This document shows, in pieces, positions 17,315-24,280 of a stretch of 41,126 nt of DNA. The notes below the pieces were generated by a model, which saw only the letters and a program-made list of their open reading frames with translations, made no database searches and had not been told where the DNA came from. Within the stretch, counting starts at the first letter, position 1. Each line of letters begins with the position of its first letter. Position numbers and translations under genes: made by a program. The stretch is from Paracoccaceae bacterium (GTDB taxonomy: Bacteria > Pseudomonadota > Alphaproteobacteria > Rhodobacterales > Rhodobacteraceae), in the NCBI GenBank assembly GCA_002709405.1, contig PAQV01000034.1:1-41126 (forward strand), read 5' to 3'.

Positions 17315-17785
17315 ATGCTGGATCTCACAAGATATACCGTTGGTTCGCAGGAGGCCGCAGACATGTTGGGCTGGCCTCTCGCAACCTTCAAAACGCATCG
17401 CACTCGCAACGAGCTGCTGAAGCGTAAAACTGGTCGCGGGCGCGCGGCCGAGTTCAATTTCGGCGACATCATGGCAGCTCACGTTGCCAAGCGCCTCATC
17501 GAGATGAAGCTGCAAGCGCCGGCAGCGTGTCGGATCGCGAACAAACTGTCCCCCCTGTCGAGCTTCGTGATGGGCGAGCCAATTCAGGTTTTCATTCGCG
17601 ATGGCGAAATCTCCTACACAGGCAACCCGGACGAAGACATCAGCATCCTGATTCCGCTCGAAAAGATCGGCTGGCAGGTCGCCGAGTACTTCGCTGAAGG
17701 CATCGCTGCGGAATACGGGGTTGACGCTGCGCGCGAGGCCAAGGCGCGTTTCCATCGGCAGGTCGCCGAGAAACGGGGGGAATAG
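17315..17785 (+). CDS. MerR-like helix-turn-helix regulator
   Basis: 156-residue protein. The N-terminal HTH is clear: YTVGSQEAADMLGWPLATFKTH, a winged-helix/MerR-like excisionase-type fold, followed by a short basic wing (LKRKTGRGRAAEFNFGDI). The rest is helical with a small beta segment (PIQVFIRDGEISYTGN). It is first in the head operon: its stop overlaps the GTG start of the portal (TAGTG). Its promoter region A shares operator boxes with the promoter of a smaller HTH paralogue (21,521) with the same A..LGWP motif. It probably binds those CTCA-N3-TGAG boxes and controls head and integration operons, as activator or repressor. Confidence 0.75.
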   Translation: MLDLTRYTVGSQEAADMLGWPLATFKTHRTRNELLKRKTGRGRAAEFNFGDIMAAHVAKRLIEMKLQAPAACRIANKLSPLSSFVMGEPIQVFIRDGEISYTGNPDEDISILIPLEKIGWQVAEYFAEGIAAEYGVDAAREAKARFHRQVAEKRGE

Positions 17786-19119
17786 TGGAAACCCGCCAGG
17801 TCATTCGTGCCGTCCAGCGAGGGCTTTCCAAGCTCCTGCGCCGCTCCGGGATTGAAGCCGGCAGCGGCGGCCGGCGTTGGGACGGCGCTTCGACCATCGG
17901 CAACCCGCAGGCATCCACCCTTGCGGCGAGAGGGCCGGCAAAGAACCGCGCCGCCGCCGCGTCGATCAACACCCCGTTCGGGCAGCGCGCCGTTGAAGCC
18001 TGGACCTCCGCCCTGGTCGGGAAGGGCTGGCAAGCGCGGTCCCAGCACCCGGACAAGGACATCGCGCGCCGCCTGTCGTCCGCCTTCGAAGCCCTCGCCA
18101 ACCCGCTGTTGCCCATCATCGCCCGTGCGCTGGTCCGTGATGGCGAGGCCATCGTTCGAACCCGGCTGAACTCCGAAGGTCACTTCCGGGTCCAGCTGAT
18201 CCCTTCGGACCAACTGGACCCGACCTTGAGCCGGGACTTGGGCGGCGGTGCGCGCATCGTCTCGGGGATCGAATTCGACGCGGAAGACGAGGTGGTCGCC
18301 TATCACATTCTCCCCGAAGCACCCGGCACCCCGTTTGCGGTTTTTTCGTCACCCGTCCGCGTCCCCGCCCGCGACATCTTCCATGTCTTCGATCCGATGT
18401 TCCCCGGTCAGGTGCGCGGCCTGTCCTGGTTGGCCCCGGTCCTGACCAAGCTGCGCGACCGTGACGAAGCCTCGGATGCGATGTTGATGCAGCTCAAGGT
18501 CGCAAGCCTCCTGACGGCCTTCATCAGGGATCCGGACGGAAGTCTGGCCGGTTTCGAAGGCGAGACGGACGGCAACGCGCTCAGTGTCGCCCTGGAACCC
18601 GGCGCAGCGCGGATCCTGCCGCCCGGCGCCGATGTCACCATGTCCAATCCGCCCGCCGGATTGTCCGACGCAGTGACCTTCCTGAAAGCGCAGGACCGGG
18701 AAATCGCCGCCGGTCTCAACCTCACCTTCGAGCAACTGACGGCTGATCTGTCCGAAGCAAATTACTCTTCCGCAAGGGTGGGGCTGCTGGAATTCCGCCG
18801 CCGGGCCGAAATGCTTCAGAAACTGTTGGTTGAAGGACAATTCCTCTCCCCGCTCTGGCGCCGCTGGATCGAGCTTGAAGCGCTGTCGGGCCGCATCGAA
18901 GCGAACGGCGCCGCACTGGAAGACTACATGGCTGTCCGGTTTGTCCCGCCCGGCTGGCAGTGGGTTGATCCCCAGAAAGAGGTTTCAGCCGACGTGAAGG
19001 CCATCGAAGCGGGGCTGAAGAGCCGGGAAGAAGTGGTGGCCGGTCGCGGCCGCGACATCGACGAACTGGATGAAGAGCGCGCCAGGGATCGCCGCGCCGA
19101 AAATGGGGGTGAAGCATGA
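17785..19119 (+). CDS. Portal protein, lambda family
   Basis: 444-residue portal that forms the dodecameric DNA channel at one vertex of the head. It has the family pattern: N-terminal RAVQRGLSKLLRRSG, then NTPFGQRAVEAWTSALVGKGW and QLIPSDQLDPTLSR. The core crown/stem follows, with PARDIFHVFDPMFPGQVRGLSWLAP and the C-terminal SSARVGLLEFRRRAEMLQKLL. It starts with GTG, overlapping the stop of the HTH gene. The stop overlaps the next gene by ATGA (19,116-19,119). Length is close to the lambda gpB family norm without the internal scaffold, consistent with the protease being fused to the capsid gene here. Confidence 0.93.
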   Translation: METRQVIRAVQRGLSKLLRRSGIEAGSGGRRWDGASTIGNPQASTLAARGPAKNRAAAASINTPFGQRAVEAWTSALVGKGWQARSQHPDKDIARRLSSAFEALANPLLPIIARALVRDGEAIVRTRLNSEGHFRVQLIPSDQLDPTLSRDLGGGARIVSGIEFDAEDEVVAYHILPEAPGTPFAVFSSPVRVPARDIFHVFDPMFPGQVRGLSWLAPVLTKLRDRDEASDAMLMQLKVASLLTAFIRDPDGSLAGFEGETDGNALSVALEPGAARILPPGADVTMSNPPAGLSDAVTFLKAQDREIAAGLNLTFEQLTADLSEANYSSARVGLLEFRRRAEMLQKLLVEGQFLSPLWRRWIELEALSGRIEANGAALEDYMAVRFVPPGWQWVDPQKEVSADVKAIEAGLKSREEVVAGRGRDIDELDEERARDRRAENGGEA

Positions 19120-20882
19120 CGCTACACATCCGAAGCCTGGCGCCCGCACCGTCTACCGTCGATCTGAACGCCCGCACCGTGGAAGCCATCGTGAGCACCG
19201 GTGCAGATACTCCCCGGCCGGGCTTCGTTGAGCGCCTGGACCTGACCGGCGCCGATCTGACCCGTCTGATCGGGGCGCCCATTCTGGACGGGCACCGGGC
19301 CGCATCCACGCGCGACCAGCTCGGGGTGATCGAGGCGGCAGAGCTTCGACCCGAAGGTATCTGGGTCAAAATGAGATACCGCAGCAATGCCGCCGCCGTG
19401 TCGGTCCTGTCCGATATCGCCGAAGGCACGCTGCGCGGTCTGTCCATCGGCTACCAGGTGGCCGAGTGGAAAGAGGCGAGGGACGGGAACAGACGCCTTC
19501 GTATCGCGACACGCTGGGCACCCATCGAAGTGTCCGTCGTGCCTGTCCCGGCTGATCCGGGCGCACATTTCCGAGCAGGAGAAAGCAGCATGGAACCCGA
19601 AGACCAGGTGGTCGAAACCACCCCCGTTACCCCCACCGTGACCCGCGCGGCGGTCAATGCCGAGATCCGCCAGATGGCTGAGACCGCCGGCCTGACCCGT
19701 GCCTGGGCAGACGCCCAGATCGACGCTGAAACCAGCGCCGAAGACGCGCGCACCGCCGCCTTCGAGGCCATGCGCCAGCGCGGCGCCGAGACCAGCACCC
19801 GCACCACAAGGGCGCAGATCCTGGTCGATCACACGGACCCGGCCGTGATCGCGACGCGGGCCGGTGAAGCGCTCTTCGCCCGTTCCCATCCGGGGCACGA
19901 TCTGTCCGAGGCGGCACGCCCCTTCGCGGCAATGACCACCATCGACCTGGGCCGCGACTGCCTCCGCCGCGCCGGTATCAACATCACCGGCATGGCGGCG
20001 GAAACGGTCATCACGCGGGCGCTGAACACCACCTCGGACTTTCCGCTGATCATGGGCGATGCGGTCGGCCGAGAACTGCGGCGCACCTATGATACGGCAC
20101 CGTCGGGTGTCAGGATGCTGGCGCGCCAGACCACGGCCCGCGATTTCCGGGCAAAGCGGGCCATTCAGTTTGGTGAAGGCCCCGAGCTGAAGAAGGTCAA
20201 CGAAAGCGGCGAATTCAAACACGGCTCCATCGCGGAATCGGCAGAATCATACAGCGTGGAAACTTTCGGCCGCATCTTCAGCATTTCCCGGCAGGCCCTG
20301 GTCAACGACGACCTGGGGGCCTTCATGCAGGTTCCCGCGAAACTCGGCAGGTCGGCCCGCGAGTTCGAAGCGGCGCAGCTCGTGGCGAAGCTGGTCGAGA
20401 ACCCGGCCATGAGCGATGGCCTCACTGTCTTTCATGTCGATCACGGTAACCTGTCGGTCACGGGCGCGGCTATGGCCATCACCACCCTGTCTGGCGCACG
20501 CAATGCGATGCGTCGGCAGAAAGGCTTGGCCGGAGAACTGATCAACGCAGCGCCGTATGCCGTCGTTGTTCCGCCGGAGCTCGAAACCCTGGCCGAACAG
20601 CTGCTTACCCAGATCAATGCGACGAACACGGATGAGGTCAACCCGTTCGGAAAACTCATCCTGGCGGTCGAACCGCGCCTGACGGACACCGCAGCTTGGT
20701 ACGTCGCAGCCGATCCGGCAACCATCGACGGCTTGGAATACGCCTACCTGGAAGGGGCACCCGGCCCGCAGATCGAAACGCGCCAGGGCTTCGAGGTTGA
20801 CGGCATTCAGATCAAGGTTCGCCTGGACTTCGGCTGCGGATGGATCGACCACCGCGGCTGGTACAAGAACGCGGGCGCATAA
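19116..20882 (+). CDS. Prohead protease fused to major capsid protein
   Basis: 588-residue fusion. Residues 1-155 are an S78/U35 (HK97-type) prohead protease with catalytic His60 (LDGHR) and Ser110 (RGLSIGY); Glu138 in WAPIEVSVV is a plausible third partner. Residues about 175-240 are a helical linker that could act as a scaffold (delta) domain. Residues about 250-588 are a major capsid protein of the gpT/HK97-like type, with SYSVETFGRIFSISRQALVNDDLGAF, ELINAAPYAVVVPPELETLA and the final IKVRLDFGCGWIDHRGWYKN. Fusion of protease and capsid occurs in some phages and lets one transcript set the ratio. It starts within the portal stop (ATGA). Confidence 0.92.
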   Translation: MTLHIRSLAPAPSTVDLNARTVEAIVSTGADTPRPGFVERLDLTGADLTRLIGAPILDGHRAASTRDQLGVIEAAELRPEGIWVKMRYRSNAAAVSVLSDIAEGTLRGLSIGYQVAEWKEARDGNRRLRIATRWAPIEVSVVPVPADPGAHFRAGESSMEPEDQVVETTPVTPTVTRAAVNAEIRQMAETAGLTRAWADAQIDAETSAEDARTAAFEAMRQRGAETSTRTTRAQILVDHTDPAVIATRAGEALFARSHPGHDLSEAARPFAAMTTIDLGRDCLRRAGINITGMAAETVITRALNTTSDFPLIMGDAVGRELRRTYDTAPSGVRMLARQTTARDFRAKRAIQFGEGPELKKVNESGEFKHGSIAESAESYSVETFGRIFSISRQALVNDDLGAFMQVPAKLGRSAREFEAAQLVAKLVENPAMSDGLTVFHVDHGNLSVTGAAMAITTLSGARNAMRRQKGLAGELINAAPYAVVVPPELETLAEQLLTQINATNTDEVNPFGKLILAVEPRLTDTAAWYVAADPATIDGLEYAYLEGAPGPQIETRQGFEVDGIQIKVRLDFGCGWIDHRGWYKNAGA

Positions 20883-21097
20883 TGGCCCTGGCGGTCTCCG
20901 AGCTTGAAACCCTGCGCGACGAATTGGTCAGATCGCGCGCGCAGGGTATCCGCGTGGTCTACTACGATGGCCACCGGACCGAATACACGTCGGATGCCGA
21001 AATGGCCTCTGCCATCGCTGACCTGGATCGCCGAATTGCGGCGGCAGGATCGTCCCGCCCTCGCACCGTATCATTCAAGACATCCAAGGGGTTCTGA
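20882..21097 (+). CDS. Head-tail joining protein, gpW-like
   Basis: 71-residue protein (MALAVSELETLRDELVRSRAQG) with the gpW-like layout: N-terminal helix, a short beta hairpin (RVVYYDGHRTEYTS), C-terminal helix (ADLDRRIAAAG), and a basic tail. In lambda, gpW stabilises DNA in the filled head and forms the joining point for the tail. The start overlaps the capsid stop (TAATG, 20,880-20,884). Keeping this connector in an element with no tail genes is what a tail-borrowing satellite needs: an interface for a foreign tail. Confidence 0.85.
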   Translation: MALAVSELETLRDELVRSRAQGIRVVYYDGHRTEYTSDAEMASAIADLDRRIAAAGSSRPRTVSFKTSKGF

Positions 21098-21098
21098 C

Positions 21099-21425
21099 AT
21101 GAAGAACTATATCCAAGCCGGCAACGTGATCACCTTCACGGCCGCTGAGACCATCGTTTCCGGGCAGGGCGTTCTGCAGGGCGCCTTCTTCGGTGTAGCT
21201 GCAACCGACGCCGCTTCGGGCAATGACTTCGAAGCCGCCGTGACGGGCGTCTTCGAACTGCCCAAGGCCGCAGGCGCCCTCACCAAGGGCCAGAAGGTCT
21301 ATTGGAACACCGCCAACGCCAACGTGACTGGCACGGCATCCGGCAACACGTTGATTGGCGCTGTCACCGAAGCGGCAGCAGACGCCGCAACCACGGCCGT
21401 CGTACGGCTCAACGGGACCGTCTAA
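21099..21425 (+). CDS. DUF2190 capsid decoration-like protein
   Basis: 108-residue DUF2190-family protein: MKNYIQAGNVITFTAAETI, then GQGVLQGAFFGVAATDAASG, FEAAVTGVFELPKA, GQKVYWNTANANVT, and a C-terminal ATTAVVRLNGTV. The family is beta-rich and has capsid-cement and decoration members that strengthen the shell. It begins 1 base after the gpW-like stop, and is the last head gene: the next genes belong to the second promoter. A terminator is not obvious after it, only an A/T-rich stretch. Confidence 0.85.
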   Translation: MKNYIQAGNVITFTAAETIVSGQGVLQGAFFGVAATDAASGNDFEAAVTGVFELPKAAGALTKGQKVYWNTANANVTGTASGNTLIGAVTEAAADAATTAVVRLNGTV

Positions 21426-21430
21426 TACGT

Positions 21431-21510
21431 AAGTCATTCTGACATCATTGATTTAAAACTCATAGTGAGTCTTATAATTAGGCTCAATGTGAGGCTAATA
21501 AAAGGCAAGG
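21431..21510 (+). promoter_or_regulatory. Promoter/operator B, ahead of HTH-AlpA-integrase operon
   Basis: A perfect -10 TATAAT (21,473-21,478) follows TTGATT (21,448-21,453) at 19-bp spacing. Two palindromic boxes flank the -10: ACTCA-TAG-TGAGT (21,458-21,470) and CTCA-ATG-TGAG (21,483-21,493), with centres 24 bp apart. The region aligns block by block with promoter A (17,229-17,310). Confidence 0.85.
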
Positions 21511-21520
21511 GGCTGTAAGC

Positions 21521-21700
21521 ATGGAACGCGCTCTCTACATGTACGCCAACGACGTGGCTCAAGCCCTCGGCTGGCCTTGCTGTAACACTGCGTTCTGGAA
21601 CTGGGCGCACACCTTCCGCGCCTCCGACTACGCTCCGGGCGGCTTCCTGAATGTCCGGAAGCTGCCCGAAGAAGCCCGCAAGACGCTGGGGGTGATGTGA
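21521..21700 (+). CDS. Small HTH-like protein, paralogue of the head-operon regulator
   Basis: 59-residue protein MERALYMYANDVAQALGWPCCN... . The segment YANDVAQALGWPCCNTAFWNWAH parallels the HTH of the 156-residue regulator (EAADMLGWPLATFKTHR), and both genes follow the same promoter module, so this is probably a shortened relative, perhaps with one HTH only. The stop overlaps the next start (TGATG, 21,698-21,702). The ribosome-binding site is AAGGGG, about 8-12 bases before the ATG. It may compete with the longer regulator for the boxes. That is an inference. Confidence 0.65.
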   Translation: MERALYMYANDVAQALGWPCCNTAFWNWAHTFRASDYAPGGFLNVRKLPEEARKTLGVM

Positions 21701-21939
21701 TGGCCGGAAACCGCGCAATATTTGGGGACCGGCCGCCGTCGTTTGTTTCGAAAGCCACCCTGGCGGCAGAGCTGGATATGAGCGAATCGACCGTGGACAG
21801 CTATGTTCAGCGCGGGCTTCTTCCGCGTCCGATCAAGCGCGGCGGGTCGGTGCGCTGGTGCTGGGCTGAGGTGGTGGCAGCCATGAATGCGGAAGCATCT
21901 GGCGAAGACCCCTTCATGAGCGGCGTCAATAATGTCTAA
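21700..21939 (+). CDS. AlpA-like excisionase/regulator
   Basis: 79-residue winged-helix DNA-binding protein: SFVSKATLAAELDMSESTVDSYVQRGLLPRPIKRGGSVRW. This is the AlpA/excisionase pattern, with a helix-turn-helix then a wing containing GLLPRPIKRGG and WCWAEV. AlpA proteins activate or direct integrase action in phages and satellites. The start overlaps the upstream gene and the stop overlaps the integrase start by 8 bases (21,932-21,939), so the three form one operon under promoter B. It is likely the excision factor of the element. Confidence 0.85.
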   Translation: MAGNRAIFGDRPPSFVSKATLAAELDMSESTVDSYVQRGLLPRPIKRGGSVRWCWAEVVAAMNAEASGEDPFMSGVNNV

Positions 21940-23008
21940 AGTGCAGTTGCCTCGCCATGTTCACCGTGTGGTCTCGCGCGGCCGTGAATACTACTACTAC
22001 CAGGAAGGCCGGGGTACGCCGCAGGCCGGGGAGCGCATCCGGCTCCCCAACGATCCGCAAACGCCGGAATTCTGGCACGCAGTGCGCCAGGCGCAGGGCG
22101 TCACGGGGCCGACGCCCACAGGTACGATTGGCGCTCTTATTGACGCCTATGAAGTCGCATGGCCGACGCTTCAGCGCCCGCTGAGCGAAGGGACACGGAA
22201 GCAGTACAGGCGGCACCTCAAGCTTGTCCGCGCGGCGTGGGGAGACCTGCAAGCCGACCAGCTTCGACCACGGCATGTAGACGCGTTGATCCGCAAAATT
22301 GGCGCGGAAAAGCCGGGGACAGCGAACAACGTACTCAGCGCTCTTCGGGCAATGGTCGGCTGGGCGACCGGTCCCGTCGAGCTACTGCACCACAACCCAA
22401 CCCAAGGGGTTCAGGCCTTCGGGAAGGGGGAGGGGCATGTGCCTTGGTCCTCGGAGCAGATGGAATTCGCGGAGGCGAATTTCACCGGCATGCTTCGGCG
22501 CTTCTATTTCCTCAGCCGATACACGGGCCAGAGGATCAGCGACGTGGTACGCCTGAACCCGAATGACGTGGACGACGGGGGCTTCTGCCTGCCGCAGAAG
22601 AAGACAGGGGTGAAGCCCTGGTGCCCGATCTTCCCGGAACTGGAAGCTGAAATGGCGACATGGCCAAGGCGTCCGGGGCCGTACCTTCTTCAGGAGGATG
22701 GCAAGAGCCAGGGGAAGCCGTTCAGCACAAACCAGATGTGGAAGGCATTTGACCGTGAGCGTGCGAAGCACCCGATCCTTGCCGGGGCTGTTCCCCATGG
22801 ACTGCGCGCGAATGCCGTCATCAGCCTCAGAGCGGCTGGCAACACGGCGCTACAAATCTCGGACATGGTGGGCATGTCAGTTGAGATGATCGAAGGATAC
22901 TGCCGCCACGCGGACCGAAAATCCAGCGGGCAGGCCGTCTTGAGGGAGTATCGAGAACGGAAACAGGACGAAACTGTAAAACTACTGGAAAATGGAAAGC
23001 GAAAATGA
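21932..23008 (+). CDS. Tyrosine integrase of the element
   Basis: 358-residue site-specific recombinase that acts on the ssrA site. The N-terminal arm-binding and core-binding domains (about residues 60-160) precede a catalytic domain with Arg201 (YTGQRISDVV), Lys224 (QKKTG), His289 and Arg292 (PHGLRANAV) and nucleophile Tyr323 (EMIEGYCRHAD). The position usually held by His/Trp just before the Tyr helix is Met315 (VGMSVEMI), a deviation seen in some active integrases. It reads toward ssrA, ends 34 bases before attR, and is convergent with ssrA, the typical geometry for a tRNA- or tmRNA-targeting integrase. Confidence 0.95.
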   Translation: MSKVQLPRHVHRVVSRGREYYYYQEGRGTPQAGERIRLPNDPQTPEFWHAVRQAQGVTGPTPTGTIGALIDAYEVAWPTLQRPLSEGTRKQYRRHLKLVRAAWGDLQADQLRPRHVDALIRKIGAEKPGTANNVLSALRAMVGWATGPVELLHHNPTQGVQAFGKGEGHVPWSSEQMEFAEANFTGMLRRFYFLSRYTGQRISDVVRLNPNDVDDGGFCLPQKKTGVKPWCPIFPELEAEMATWPRRPGPYLLQEDGKSQGKPFSTNQMWKAFDRERAKHPILAGAVPHGLRANAVISLRAAGNTALQISDMVGMSVEMIEGYCRHADRKSSGQAVLREYRERKQDETVKLLENGKRK

Positions 23009-23041
23009 CTACGGATCAACGGCTTATGTCTGGGAAAGAAG

Positions 23042-23055
23042 AATGCAGGCTTCTG
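23042..23055 (+). repeat. attR, right attachment core within ssrA
   Basis: AATGCAGGCTTCTG, identical to attL. It covers the 3' arm and part of the loop of the last ssrA hairpin, so integration leaves the mature RNA sequence unchanged. Confidence 0.88.
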
Positions 23056-23351
23056 TTGCCAGGTGCCTGCGGACCCCGCCTTACGCGGCTAGGCGCAAGG
23101 ACTTAGATTTCGGTCTTGTTACTGCTTACGCAGCAACGGCGACCGGAGCACGATTGTCGTTGGCAATTGTACTATTTTCGCCGGTAACGGTGGCAGACAG
23201 CCGAGACAAAGCTAACACCTTTAGACGTTCGTCGATCCTGTTTCGGCCCCATGATCCCCCAACGAGGGAGCTTTGGTGGAGCCGCCGGGTACCGCCCCCG
23301 GGTCCGATCCGCTTATTACGTGCGCGTTTATGTCCATAGCTCCGAGGAGCG
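23045..23351 (-). ncRNA. ssrA: Circularly permuted two-piece tmRNA
   Basis: The acceptor piece comes first, ending GGCTCCACCA with its final A at base 23,274, preceded by a T-arm-like GACCCGGGGGCGGTACCC. A short spacer of about 23 nt follows (23,251-23,273). The coding piece then begins GGGGCCGAAACAGGATCGAC at 23,250, the classic tmRNA 5' end. The tag frame is at 23,129-23,164 (ANDNRAPVAVAA) with stop TAA at 23,126-23,128. The coding piece ends in hairpin GCAGGC...GCCTGC (23,045-23,070). This gene order is the alphaproteobacterial permuted form. The tmRNA rescues stalled ribosomes and adds the tag read by SspB-ClpXP. The exact mature 5' end of the acceptor piece is estimated. Confidence 0.95.
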
Positions 23352-23356
23352 ACTTG

Positions 23357-23385
23357 AAAGTAAGCCCATACGGACCCAAGTTCAA
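23357..23385 (-). promoter_or_regulatory. Sigma-70 promoter of ssrA
   Basis: On the minus strand, TTGAAC (23,380-23,385) and TACTTT (23,357-23,362) are separated by exactly 17 bases. Transcription would start near 23,350, just ahead of the acceptor piece. Confidence 0.7.
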
Positions 23386-23465
23386 GCACGGCGCGTTGCA
23401 AAAGTACGGGTTTTCTGGTTTAGTGAACCATAATGCTTGGGTAAGACTGAGTGGGAGGAGCAGAG

Positions 23466-23918
23466 ATGGCGAGAATTCTGGTTCTTGAAGACGACCAGAC
23501 GTTCCTCATGGAATTGCAGTTCGAGCTTGAGGACATGGGGCACACCGTCACGACGTGCATGTCGGCCGCTGTGGCCTATGGCGCGCTGATGCAGGCCGAT
23601 CCGCCTTATGATCTGCTGATTTCGGACATCTACATTCTCAAGAACGGCCGGCCGATCCAGGATGGCGGGATGCGTCTTTTGGGGCTGTTGCAGGTCCTGC
23701 GCGCGTCGGACCGCAGTCATCCCGTGGGCAAGATGCCGGTCTTGGCGATGTCAGGGGCCGTGACCTTGCCGGGGCAATCCAAGCTGCTGGACATGGCCAA
23801 GAAGCTTGGGGCGACCGAGGTTCTCGCCAAACCGTTCCGTCTGCAACACCTGTCCGACCTGCTGGATCAGTTCGTGCCGGGTGGCGCCTTGCCCGGGCTG
23901 CAGCGCAAGGCCGGCTGA
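23466..23918 (+). CDS. Single-domain response regulator
   Basis: 150-residue receiver domain with no output domain. It has the acidic pocket (Asp9, Asp10 in LVLEDDQ), the phosphoacceptor Asp54 in LLISDIY, the switch Ser (LAMSGAVT) and Lys122 (VLAKPF), all in the usual order. A stand-alone receiver of this kind usually acts as a phosphate sink or as a protein-interaction partner (CheY-like). No kinase is adjacent. The ATG has GGAGGAGC upstream. It is divergent from ssrA and convergent with the DUF4345-like gene, whose stop is only 5 bases away. Confidence 0.9.
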   Translation: MARILVLEDDQTFLMELQFELEDMGHTVTTCMSAAVAYGALMQADPPYDLLISDIYILKNGRPIQDGGMRLLGLLQVLRASDRSHPVGKMPVLAMSGAVTLPGQSKLLDMAKKLGATEVLAKPFRLQHLSDLLDQFVPGGALPGLQRKAG

Positions 23919-23923
23919 CGGGC

Positions 23924-24280
23924 TTAGGTGCCCGGCAGGTTGGCGGCGACCAGCCAAAGGGCCATCAGGGCCTCGATCACGCCGAAGGTCAGGGCCTTGC
24001 GCAGGGGCGGGGCGTCCAGCACGATCGACAGGGCCCGGCCCAGGGCTGCTCCGGCATAGACAAAGCCCAGCATGGCCCAGGCCACCGGCTGGTTCAGCCA
24101 CAGCGCGGCCAGTCCGGCGACCACGAACAATCCCCCGACCGAGGCGCGCAGTTCCGACAGGCCCATCGCGCTGCCGTCCGCTTTCAGGTCCAGCGCCGCG
24201 GCCGTCCAGCGCGGGGCCAGGAACCCGAACAGCCCGAACCCGATCGTCAGCAGGGCCATGGCGATATTCACGATCTGCAT
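23924..24280 (-). CDS. DUF4345-like small membrane protein
   Basis: 118-residue protein with four hydrophobic segments (MQIVNIAMALLTIGFGLFGFLAP; SVGGLFVVAGLAALW; VAWAMLGFVYAGAALGRAL; VIEALMALWLVAAN). The loop between TM1 and TM2 has polar LKADGSAMGLSELRA, as in the DUF4345 family of inner-membrane proteins of unknown function. No motif suggests transport of a specific solute. It is monocistronic and convergent with the response regulator. Confidence 0.8.
   Translation of the reverse strand: MQIVNIAMALLTIGFGLFGFLAPRWTAAALDLKADGSAMGLSELRASVGGLFVVAGLAALWLNQPVAWAMLGFVYAGAALGRALSIVLDAPPLRKALTFGVIEALMALWLVAANLPGT

Larger units (their letters stand above)
11910..23055. mobile_element. Integrated capsid-forming phage satellite (cf-PICI-like) or tailless prophage
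   Basis: About 11.1 kb bounded by 14-bp direct repeats (attL 11,910-11,923; attR 23,042-23,055) and integrated at the 3' end of ssrA. Content from left to right: two small unknown genes, a large hairpin, a small virion-like protein, terS, terL, a regulatory cassette (divergent Arc repressors, two unknown genes, a MerR-like HTH), portal, protease-capsid fusion, gpW-like connector, DUF2190 protein, small HTH, AlpA-like protein, tyrosine integrase. All frames are intact. No tail, tape-measure, lysis, primase or helicase gene is seen. Known capsid-forming PICIs have this logic: they make and fill their own heads and borrow helper tails. A deletion remnant of a lambdoid prophage is the alternative. 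Confidence 0.8.

Noticed and set aside
11910-23055. Gene transfer agent cluster
   Set aside because: GTA clusters of this order carry tail, tape-measure and baseplate genes and no integrase or att repeats; here the opposite holds.
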